Shown here in pieces: positions 1 through 6,031 of a DNA stretch of 9,961 nt (positions are counted from its first letter, which is position 1; each line of letters starts with the position of its first letter). Source of the DNA: G963674505 sp964575975 (GTDB taxonomy: Bacteria; Desulfobacterota; Desulfobacteria; Desulfobacterales; SKZT01); NCBI GenBank assembly GCA_964575975.1, contig CAZNTU010000206.1, positions 1-9,961 of the forward strand. The letters run 5' to 3'. The notes under the pieces are model-generated. The model did no database searches. It saw only the letters and a program-made list of their open reading frames with translations, and was not told the DNA's origin. A program made the position numbers and the translations under genes.

Positions 1-1
1 C

Positions 2-235
2 CCCGATTTCGCGAGGCATGTGGATATTCACAACAAGCCGGGATTCGATCCGTGCGAACTTTTTTTCGGATGGCCTCCGGGATCGGTCGCCGCGGACGCC
101 TCCCGCATCCGCGGCTCCCACGGCCGCGTCGGACCACGACGTAAAACCGTATGGGCGTCGAGTTTTCCCCTGCCGGGGGAGCCTGCGGATTTGATCGAGC
201 TGTCCGCGTCGGTTCGCCGGTGGCTGAACGATTGA
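2..235 (+). CDS. 3' end of a probable alkaline-phosphatase-superfamily protein (partial)
   Basis: The reading frame is already open at the left edge (codons start at base 2) and ends with TGA at 233-235, so only the last 77 or so residues are present. A GTG at 20 would serve as a start only by default; the frame continues upstream of it, so I treat the gene as truncated by the window. The segment contains HNKPGFDPCELFFGWPPGSV, then a charged stretch with SRIRGSHG, and ends in an amphipathic helix with ASVRRWLND. From memory this resembles the C-terminus of type I phosphodiesterase / nucleotide pyrophosphatase proteins of the alkaline phosphatase superfamily, but the catalytic metal-binding core is outside the window, so activity cannot be judged. 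It converges on the next gene with a gap of about 30 bases, and I see no clear terminator between them. Confidence 0.55.
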   Translation, partial: PDFARHVDIHNKPGFDPCELFFGWPPGSVAADASRIRGSHGRVGPRRKTVWASSFPLPGEPADLIELSASVRRWLND

Positions 236-266
236 GAAGTTTCGTTTTGTCGCATGTTTCAAGCCT

Positions 267-686
267 CTAATCTTCCGGCGCATGCCGGAGTCGCGACAGG
301 TACGCGGCCAGGGATTCCAGTTCGGAATCGTCGATGGTCTCTTCCGAAAACGCCGGCATGGCCCCGAACCCCCGCCGAACCTGAAGCTTGATCAGAAATT
401 CGGGAAGGGGCAATATTTTTTGATATTGCGGATGTTTCTTTTTGAAGGCCTCCATGATCTCGGGAAGCACCATGAACTGGTTTCCGCCGAAAAAGATCAC
501 CAGATCGGGATTTGCGATTTCACCGTGGAGGTCCGGAACATTGTCGATTCCTTCAACCGTAAAATTTACGCCGCCTTTGGAAGGCTTTTTCCATGGGGGA
601 TGAAGTTTTTCCGCAAGAAGAGACGGCGACAGAAGAAACAAAAAAAGCGCGCAGGTTAAAACAGGAAAAAAATATATGATTTTCAT
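267..686 (-). CDS. Exported chimera: solute-binding-protein front joined to cytochrome c tail, no haem site
   Basis: The 139-residue protein starts at ATG 684-686 behind AAGGA (bases 692-696). Residues 1-25 form a Sec signal peptide ending in SLLA. Residues 40-91 (VEGIDNVPDLHGEIANPD, then LVIFFGGNQFMVLPEIMEAF) resemble the beginning of a periplasmic ModA-like substrate-binding domain, which normally runs more than 200 residues. From residue 92 the character changes: LPEFLIKLQVRRGFGAMPAF followed by SEETIDDSELESLAAYLSRL looks like the last 45 residues of a class I cytochrome c, with Met110 in the place of the axial ligand. There is no CxxCH anywhere, so haem attachment is not possible, and most of the binding domain is absent. 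I infer an in-frame deletion between two neighbouring genes (or an assembly join). It is probably non-functional, though its frame and signal peptide remain open. The family assignments are from memory of motifs. Confidence 0.6.
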   Translation of the reverse strand: MKIIYFFPVLTCALFLFLLSPSLLAEKLHPPWKKPSKGGVNFTVEGIDNVPDLHGEIANPDLVIFFGGNQFMVLPEIMEAFKKKHPQYQKILPLPEFLIKLQVRRGFGAMPAFSEETIDDSELESLAAYLSRLRHAPED

Positions 687-856
687 GAATTTTTCCTTTT
701 CTTAAAAAAGGTTTCCTATGCGTTTTCGGCGGCAAGCGGCGAATTCCGTTCCGTTTCCGGGCGATCCGAACCTTCGTGGCGCGGCTTGCCGTTCCACCCT
801 CTTGCCGAATGCGGAACGCCCGTTTCGCCTGGTGGGTTGCAGGTTCCGCTTTGTCG

Positions 857-1018
857 AATAAGGCAATAAGGTTGTCGTCAAAAGGGGCGAGGCTACTAAG
901 GTTTTCAAGAGCGAAAATAAGGTTTCCGGAAAAGAACCGGGAAAAAACCTTGTTTTCGCACCTCCAAACCTTAGTAGCACGCGTCAACCTCCTCTCCCCC
1001 AGACCTTATTGCCTTATT
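857..1018. repeat. 162-bp imperfect palindrome (fold-back element)
   Basis: Three pairs of arms nest around a 7-base loop at 930-936. The outer arms are a perfect 16-bp inverted repeat: AATAAGGCAATAAGGT (857-872) against ACCTTATTGCCTTATT (1003-1018). The middle arms are a perfect 13-bp pair: GCTACTAAGGTTT (892-904) against its complement (966-978). The inner arms, 911-929 against 937-959, pair with a few mismatches and a bulge. The stretches 873-890 and 979-1002 form an internal loop. The motif TAAGG recurs in every left arm. No transposase is present inside or beside it. It could be a MITE-like insertion, a long RNA hairpin, a recombination or replication site, or an amplification artefact. 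Confidence 0.75.
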
Positions 1019-1332
1019 GTAAAGGCTCGGAGCGAAACACGGCCGCCGACGCTGCGCGCAATGTGCCCACGGCGTGTTTATTTCGTTCCGAGGCCCTCAT
1101 TTGTTTCCTCCGCATGTTTTCCTGTCGTTTGCCGACAAGCCCGATAGAAATGCCATCTTGCATCCTTTTGGGGTTGCGGTTCGATAAGCCATTTCCATGC
1201 TACCAAATTAAATAGACGAGATATATGGGGGGGATTCCATAAAATCCGATGGGGAATGCTGTACGATAGGTTTGATCGCGCCTACGGGGTCGTCGGCAAG
1301 GGGAGGAGCATTACCATGCTTGGATGGAATTC

Positions 1333-1351
1333 CGGGAGCCTCCCGTTTTTT
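1333..1351 (+). terminator. Terminator-like hairpin with T6 tract
   Basis: CGGGA (1333-1337) pairs with TCCCG (1341-1345) around a GCC triloop and is followed by six T residues (1346-1351), the layout of an intrinsic terminator on the + strand. No protein gene lies immediately upstream. It overlaps a 19-codon frame (1316-1375) that has a very strong ribosome binding site at 1300-1308. It could therefore end a small RNA, or act as an attenuator in a leader transcript. The stem is only 5 bp, so chance is possible. Confidence 0.4.
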
Positions 1352-1403
1352 GTCGATACAAAGCTTCGCCATTGAATTTAAAGTCTTCGCCTTATTGCTG
1401 CCA

Positions 1404-1463
1404 GTCGGAATTTAAGTTTCACTGTCGATATTAGTCGATCTTTGTCGAATATCCAAATGTCGA
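1404..1463. promoter_or_regulatory. Phased GTCGA motifs upstream of copA
   Basis: GTCGA occurs at 1424, 1434 and 1444, exactly one helical turn (10 bp) apart, with a further copy at 1459 and a near-copy GTCGG at 1404, two turns before 1424. A related TTTGTCGATACAAA dyad lies at 1349-1362. Evenly spaced direct repeats on one face of the helix are typical of OmpR/PhoB-type response-regulator boxes, and copper systems of the Cop/Pco type are usually controlled by such a regulator (CopR/PcoR). No regulator gene is present in the window, so the link is inference. The array is about 230 bp ahead of the copA start. Confidence 0.35.
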
Positions 1464-1527
1464 ATCGCAGGAAACCGGGAAAACAGGACGTCGCATTTTC
1501 CAGGACATTCTCTATCCGCTCGAACCA

Positions 1528-1549
1528 GGAAGGATGCCGGCATCCTTCC
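1528..1549. promoter_or_regulatory. Perfect 22-bp palindrome in the copA leader
   Basis: GGAAGGATGCC (1528-1538) is followed without spacer by its exact complement GGCATCCTTCC (1539-1549). It sits 145 bases before the copA start codon. As DNA it could bind a dimeric regulator; as RNA it could fold into a stem, though with no spacer the innermost bases must open. No U-tract follows, so it is not an intrinsic terminator. Confidence 0.45.
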
Positions 1550-1693
1550 ATAAACGACAAAAGATTTAGGCATGCAAACCGAAGAACCCTCAAATTGCGG
1601 GGAAAAATCGAAGAGATACCCGCCTGTCGAAGACTGCGCGATGGTAGGCGATGCTTGCTCCACTCGAAACCCGACTTATGCAAGGAGAACAAC

Positions 1694-3496
1694 ATGGACG
1701 TTGCAAACGGCATAACCAGAAGAAAATTTCTAAAAGCGGCCGGGGCGGGATTGTTTCTGGCGGGCGTCAACTGGACTTTGCCCTTGCCCGCCTGGGCAGG
1801 GACGGCCCCGACCGGGCTCCAAAGACCGGGCTTTAAAAACCGTTACGATCTGACCATCGCTTATTCGCCGATTCTGATCGACGGGCGCGAAGACACGGCC
1901 ACCGCGATCAACGGGTCGGTTCCCGGACCGCTTGTCCATCTGCGGGAAGGCGAGGACGTCACTCTGAACGTCACCAACGGATTGATGGACGTCGATCACG
2001 CCTCCATACATTGGCACGGGCTGCTGGTGCCTTTTCGGATGGACGGCGTGCCGGGAGTCAACTTCGACGGCATCCAGCCGGGCGAGACCTACGAATACCG
2101 CTACAGAGTCAAGCAGGCGGGCACGTACTGGTACCACAGCCACTCGGGTTTCCAGGAACAGACCGGCACATACGGTCCCTTGATCATCGATCCCAAGGAC
2201 GGCGAACCGTTCGAGTACGACCGAGAGTACGTCGTGGTGCTTTCGGACTGGTCCTTCGAAGCTCCCGAGACGATCTTCCGAAAGATCAACCTTATGGGCC
2301 ACTACTACAATTTCCAGCGGAGGACGGTTTGGGATTTCATGGACGACGTCGAGGAGCGCGGCTTTCTGAAAACGGTCGCGGACCGGGTGGCATGGGGCAA
2401 GATGCGGATGAGCCCCGTCGATTTGTCGGACGTGACGGGCTACACCTATACGTATTTAATGAACGGCCACTCGCCGGACATGAACTGGACGGCGCTGTTC
2501 AATCCAGGCGAAACCGTCCGTCTGCGGTTTATCGACGCGGCCGCCATGACCAACTTCGACGTCCGCATTCCAGGATTGGACATGGAGGTGGTCATGGCCG
2601 ACGGAAAGGCGGTGCGCCCGGTGGCCGTAAACGAGTTCCGCATGGGGGTCGCCGAAACATACGACGTGCTGGTACGTCCCAAGGAGGACCGGCCCTTCAC
2701 GATTTTCGCCGAGGCGCTGGACCGCAGCGGCTATACCTGCGGGACCCTGTCGCCGGAACCGGGCCTCGAGGCGCCCGTGCCGGAACTTCGTCCCCGCCCC
2801 GTGCGCACTCTCGAGGACATCGGCATGGGAATGATGGACGATCGGATTTTCGGCGCAAGCCACGACACGAGTGTGGGACATGGCGGCGACATGAACATGG
2901 GAACAGGCGAAAGCATGAACATGAAGCACGGCGAACAATCGACCCGGCACGATCCCCGCATACCCGGCCCGAACGGTCCGGCCCCTTTCAAGCCGGACAA
3001 GAACAGTTCCAGCGTCGCGATGGTTGTCATGAACCCGAAATACCGGCTGGACGAACCGGGGATCGGTCTGGGCGACGACGGGTGGAGGGTTCTGACCTAC
3101 GACGACCTGGTCTCGGTGGAGCCCCAGCCCTACTCCGAGGTCGTCGACAGGGAAATGACGATCAACGTCACCGCCAACATGGAGCGGTACATGTTCTCGT
3201 TCGACGGCATGAAGTTCACCGAGCATCCCGGCCCCTATCTTTTCCGCCACAACGAAAGGCTGCGCCTGTTTCTGGTCAACCACACCATGATGGAGCATCC
3301 CATTCACATCCACGGCATGTGGATGCAGCTCGAAAACGGGGCCGACAAGCTTCCGTTCAAACACACCGTTCTAACCAAACCCGGCGAGGTGCTTTCCGTT
3401 CTGATCACGCCGCTCGAAAAAGGCGACTGGGCCTTTCATTGCCACCTGCTATACCACATGGAAGCAGGCATGGCCCAAGTCGTTCGGGTCGCATGA
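1694..3496 (+). CDS. copA: Copper-resistance multicopper oxidase CopA/PcoA, Tat-exported
   Basis: This 600-residue protein is a periplasmic multicopper oxidase of the CopA/PcoA class, which oxidises Cu(I) and protects the periplasm. The start at ATG 1694 is fixed by AAGGAG at 1682-1687 and by the Tat signal immediately after it: TRRKFLKAAG at residues 8-17 and a hydrophobic stretch to AWAG (33-36). The frame is open 84 codons further upstream from a TTG, but that extension has no homologous look. All copper ligand motifs are present: HWHG (106-109), WYHSHSG (146-152), HPIHIHG (535-541), and HCHLLYHMEAGM (582-593) with the type 1 Cys583 and axial Met593. A Met/His/Asp-rich insert lies at about 376-416, as in CopA proteins, and probably binds extra copper. 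Length is usual for the family. Its TGA is followed 14 bp later by copB, so the two form an operon. No damage is visible. Confidence 0.95.
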   Translation: MDVANGITRRKFLKAAGAGLFLAGVNWTLPLPAWAGTAPTGLQRPGFKNRYDLTIAYSPILIDGREDTATAINGSVPGPLVHLREGEDVTLNVTNGLMDVDHASIHWHGLLVPFRMDGVPGVNFDGIQPGETYEYRYRVKQAGTYWYHSHSGFQEQTGTYGPLIIDPKDGEPFEYDREYVVVLSDWSFEAPETIFRKINLMGHYYNFQRRTVWDFMDDVEERGFLKTVADRVAWGKMRMSPVDLSDVTGYTYTYLMNGHSPDMNWTALFNPGETVRLRFIDAAAMTNFDVRIPGLDMEVVMADGKAVRPVAVNEFRMGVAETYDVLVRPKEDRPFTIFAEALDRSGYTCGTLSPEPGLEAPVPELRPRPVRTLEDIGMGMMDDRIFGASHDTSVGHGGDMNMGTGESMNMKHGEQSTRHDPRIPGPNGPAPFKPDKNSSSVAMVVMNPKYRLDEPGIGLGDDGWRVLTYDDLVSVEPQPYSEVVDREMTINVTANMERYMFSFDGMKFTEHPGPYLFRHNERLRLFLVNHTMMEHPIHIHGMWMQLENGADKLPFKHTVLTKPGEVLSVLITPLEKGDWAFHCHLLYHMEAGMAQVVRVA

Positions 3497-3510
3497 AAAG
3501 GAGGCGGAAT

Positions 3511-4365
3511 ATGATTTGCAAGACAGTGGCGATTTTTATGTTTCTCTTCATTTTGCCGGTCGCGGGAATGGCCGACGAGGGTTCCTATACCGATCCGGGG
3601 GAACGCGAACTTCCCGCCGATTATCGCGACGTTAAAAACGACCCGGAAGCGGGCGAGGGGATCCGCAAATACGCCGAAGACGCCCAGGAAGGGCCGCAGG
3701 AGAACTTCGGCGTCCAGTTCGTCCACGACGACGAGATATTCGCCAAGTTCAACGGCGACCGGCTGGAATACCAGACCCGCGAAGGAAAACCCGCCTTCCT
3801 TTGGGATGTACAAGCATGGGTAGGCGCGGATTTCAACAAGCTTTGGTTCAAGAGCGAAGGGGAGTATTCGCTGGACGAAGACGAGTTCGAGGAGGTCCAA
3901 GCCGAGCTTTTTTACAGCCGCAACGTCGCCCCCTTTTGGGACGTGCAGGTAGGAGTTCGTCACGACTTCGAACCCGACCCCGAGCGTACGTTCGCCGCGC
4001 TGGGAGTCCAGGGTCTCGCGCCCCTTTGGTTCGAGATTGACGCGACCGCCTACCTGAGCGAAGACGGGGACGTCTCGGCTTCCTTGGAAGCCGAATACGA
4101 CCTCCTTCTAAGCCAAAGGCTGATCCTCCAGCCTCGGTTCGAGACCGGTCTCGCCGTTCAGGAGGTCGAGGAATACGGCGTCGGCCAGGGCATTACCGAT
4201 GTCGAACTGGGTCTCCGGCTGCGTTACGAAATTCGCCGCGAATTCGCGTCCTATATCGGAATCTCGTGGAACCGGAAAATCGGCGAAACGGAAAATCTGG
4301 CGGAAGCAGAGGGCGAAGACATCGAGAGCTTTTCTTTTGTAGTTGGTTTAAAGACTTGGTTTTAG
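3511..4365 (+). CDS. copB: Copper-resistance outer membrane protein CopB/PcoB
   Basis: The 284-residue protein is the outer-membrane partner of CopA. The start at ATG 3511 is chosen because AAAGGAGG (3497-3504) lies six bases before it and a signal peptide follows (hydrophobic residues 5-18, cleavage near GMA-DE at 20-22). The same frame is open far upstream through copA, but that part is a shadow. After an acidic linker, the segment from about residue 67 (NFGVQFVHDDEIFAKFNGDR, then WDVQAWVGADFNKLWFKSEG) is the recognisable CopB domain, followed by alternating beta-strand-like segments and a terminal Phe, typical of outer-membrane barrels. The Met/His-rich N-terminal repeat region seen in many CopB proteins is missing, so this is a short form. 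It is co-transcribed with copA. No clear terminator follows; GACCG/CGGTC shortly after the stop forms a small hairpin without a T tract. Confidence 0.9.
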   Translation: MICKTVAIFMFLFILPVAGMADEGSYTDPGERELPADYRDVKNDPEAGEGIRKYAEDAQEGPQENFGVQFVHDDEIFAKFNGDRLEYQTREGKPAFLWDVQAWVGADFNKLWFKSEGEYSLDEDEFEEVQAELFYSRNVAPFWDVQVGVRHDFEPDPERTFAALGVQGLAPLWFEIDATAYLSEDGDVSASLEAEYDLLLSQRLILQPRFETGLAVQEVEEYGVGQGITDVELGLRLRYEIRREFASYIGISWNRKIGETENLAEAEGEDIESFSFVVGLKTWF

Positions 4366-4459
4366 GCCCGACCGATCCGGTCCGCAAGATCTCCATCGTT
4401 CAGAGGGGTATCGTATAAAAAAACGTTTATAGCAAACCAACGGAGTGAAAGGTCGTAAA

Positions 4460-5593
4460 ATGGAAATCGCCTGCTATGTTTCCGGGTCGATTTTGATACT
4501 GCTGGGCGTATTGGACGTATTCTTGTCGATTCTTTACGCCCGCAGCGGCACCGGTATATTGGCGCCCTATGCGAATCGAATCGTCTGGCATATTTTCCGC
4601 CGAACGGCTATTATATTCGGAAAAAAACGAGACGCGACTCTGTCTTATTGCGGCCCGGTCCTTCTGGTTGTCATCATCGCCCTGTGGGCCGCGCTTCTGG
4701 TCTGCGGCTTCGCCTTGATCAGCTGGCCCCAGCTGGGCGAGGGAATTCGAAAAAGCTCGGGTGCCGCAGACCAAGGCTCCTGGACCGCGCTTTACTACAG
4801 CGGATACTGCTTCACCACTTTGGGAGTCGGCAATCTTACCCCGGCAACACCTTTATGGCGGATGATAGCCGTTCTGGAAGCCGCGATCGGCTTTTCCTTC
4901 TTTACCCTTGCGATCACCTATATCGTCTCCGTATACAGCGCACTGAGAAGGCGCAACACTTTCGCGCTCTTTCTCCATTACAAGACGGCGGGAACGGGGG
5001 ACCCGGCCAGGTACCTGCTCTCTCTTTTCCGGCACGGGGAGTCTTCCGAGACGCGAGCGCATCTTGCCGGAATTACGGAGGGACTGTCGGACCTTTTCGA
5101 GTCGCACCATCTTTATCCCGTTTTGCATTATTTTCGTTTCCGGGAAGTCCGGTACGCCCTTCCCCGAATCATTCTGATCGCCATTGAATCGGCGAGCCTT
5201 TCGGCAACTCTGCCGAAAAAAAGCGGAGGCAAAGGAGTTGCTCCCTCTGCGGCGGTCGATGAACTATGGACCGCCGGAATGAACGTGATAGAGCACTTAT
5301 CCGACAATTTTTTGCCGAAAAAGTTGCGAAAACCGGGTGGAGAAATCGGCAAAGAAGAAACCGAAAAATGGCGCCGCCGCTTTTTCGACCTGGCCGAGGA
5401 AATGCGAACCCTCGGAATAGAACCCTCTTCCGACCTGAATTCTTCCGCTTCGGAATATGTCCGGCTACGAGGGCAATGGAACCGCTATATCGTTTCCTTT
5501 TGCCGTTCGCAGCTCTTCGAAATAGACGATGCGATTCCCTTCAAAGCCGTGAACAGTACTCGACCTCCGACGGGAGGATTCCCTGTTTCTTGA
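4460..5593 (+). CDS. Ion-channel-like membrane protein with a non-canonical filter
   Basis: This 377-residue protein has hydrophobic segments at about 6-28 and 63-88, a pore-loop region at 108-127 and a further segment at 133-158, followed by a hydrophilic cytoplasmic tail of roughly 220 residues. The pore loop reads YSGYCFTTLGVGNLTPATPL, which fits the two-TM potassium-channel pore family (Ion_trans_2), with TTLGVGN (119-125) in place of the usual TVGYG. The Gly-x-Gly core is kept, so cation selectivity is plausible but not proven. The start at ATG 4460 is preceded by GAAAGG at 4447-4452; a GTG at 4445 is a less likely alternative. I recognise no RCK/TrkA-N domain in the tail. It follows copB by 94 bp in the same direction, and nothing in the sequence shows whether it shares the copper transcript. 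A role in copper stress is not established. Confidence 0.75.
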   Translation: MEIACYVSGSILILLGVLDVFLSILYARSGTGILAPYANRIVWHIFRRTAIIFGKKRDATLSYCGPVLLVVIIALWAALLVCGFALISWPQLGEGIRKSSGAADQGSWTALYYSGYCFTTLGVGNLTPATPLWRMIAVLEAAIGFSFFTLAITYIVSVYSALRRRNTFALFLHYKTAGTGDPARYLLSLFRHGESSETRAHLAGITEGLSDLFESHHLYPVLHYFRFREVRYALPRIILIAIESASLSATLPKKSGGKGVAPSAAVDELWTAGMNVIEHLSDNFLPKKLRKPGGEIGKEETEKWRRRFFDLAEEMRTLGIEPSSDLNSSASEYVRLRGQWNRYIVSFCRSQLFEIDDAIPFKAVNSTRPPTGGFPVS

Positions 5594-5684
5594 AAATACA
5601 GCCTGTCAATCAAGCGACGGAGGTGCTCCAATTTTCGAAACTTTCAAGATGCAGGGGGCCATCGCAATGCACGGTACGATTCGA

Positions 5685-5838
5685 TCATTTATGTTTCGTC
5701 ATCTTTTCAAGAAGACCCTTCTCTTCCAGCCATTTGGGGATGATAAAAAAGAGCAGGACCATCAGGATGCCAAGGGCGAAAGCCAATTCCTTTCCGACCA
5801 CCAGGACCGATCCCGAGTATTTTGAACATTGGTCTCAT
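5685..5838 (-). pseudogene. Small single-span membrane protein with an apparent frameshift
   Basis: On the - strand a 44-residue stretch ends in TGA at 5685-5687 and reads YSGSVLVVGKELAFALGILM, then VLLFFIIPKW, then LEEKGLLEKMTKHK. It is a clean transmembrane helix followed by a basic tail. In this frame no ATG lies between the upstream stop and the segment. One base away, two ATG codons (5836-5838 and 5827-5829) open a frame starting MRPMFK. Removing one base from the AAAA run (5820-5823 on the + strand, seen as TTTT) joins the two into a sensible protein of 47-50 residues. I infer a one-base insertion in a homopolymer, by mutation or sequencing error. A GTG start inside the stretch is an alternative. 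Function and family are unknown to me. Confidence 0.4.
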
Positions 5839-5944
5839 GATCCCAAACTAACGACTCCTCATTTTCCGCGACAATCTGACAGCGCCCGCGGCAGTGCTTC
5901 ATAAAGCCTGTTGGGGCGCCGAATACGGTTCACGGCTTATTTGA

Positions 5945-5966
5945 TTTCAAAGCGAATTGTTTGAAA
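5945..5966. promoter_or_regulatory. TTTCAAA-N8-TTTGAAA dyad ahead of the Met/His-rich gene
   Basis: A perfect 7-bp inverted repeat with an 8-base spacer lies 66 bp before the start codon of the next gene. TTGAAA of the right arm (5961-5966) could serve as a -35 element, with TATTTT (5982-5987) as a poor -10 at a short 15-base spacing. The overlap of dyad and possible promoter suggests an operator, but AT-rich dyads of this size also arise by chance. Confidence 0.3.
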
Positions 5967-6031
5967 ATAAGTCAAAGTTTCTATTTTACCCTTTTTGGCG
6001 TACTGCCAACCTAAAAGAAAAGGAGGCGAAT

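Larger units (their letters stand above)
687..1693. other. Gene-poor 1-kb region between the divergent chimera gene and copA
   Basis: No convincing protein gene is visible on either strand. The open frames here are short, arginine-rich and lack family motifs. One 47-codon frame from ATG 718 does have AAAAAGG ahead of it, and a 19-codon frame starts at ATG 1316 behind GGGGAGGAG with ideal spacing, but neither protein is recognisable. What the region does hold is structure: the fold-back repeat at 857-1018, a terminator-like hairpin at 1333-1351, phased GTCGA motifs at 1404-1463 and a perfect palindrome at 1528-1549. The long space ahead of copA with several dyads fits a regulatory region or leader; an old insertion could explain the fold-back portion. 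Confidence 0.6.
5594..6031. other. Gene-poor region upstream of the Met/His-rich gene
   Basis: No intact gene of usual size is visible. The stretch holds a small frameshifted membrane-protein remnant on the - strand (5685-5838) and a dyad at 5945-5966 close to a possible TTGAAA -35 element (5961-5966). The + strand frame running through here to 5904 is a shadow of the channel gene and its continuation. The last 130 bases before the next gene are AT-rich, which fits a promoter for the second copper cluster. Confidence 0.5.

Noticed and set aside
718..861. 47-codon frame on the + strand with a fair ribosome binding site
   Set aside because: It is Arg-rich, has no family signal, and ends exactly in the outer arm of the fold-back repeat; probably chance.
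857..1018. Insertion sequence
   Set aside because: There is no transposase frame inside and the length is only about 160 bp; only a non-autonomous element remains possible.
2456..3364. 302-codon open frame on the - strand
   Set aside because: It is antisense to copA, whose copper ligand motifs are all in the + frame. The translation has no recognisable domain.
2011..3510. In-frame 500-codon upstream extension of copB
   Set aside because: It runs through copA in another frame and is Arg/Gly-rich shadow. The ribosome binding site and signal peptide place the start at 3511.
4366..4395. Terminator after copB
   Set aside because: GACCG-ATC-CGGTC can pair, but the stem is only 5 bp and no T tract follows.
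5266..5904. 212-codon frame on the + strand overlapping the channel gene
   Set aside because: It overlaps the channel tail in another frame, then crosses the - strand remnant; the composition is that of a shadow and no motif is visible.
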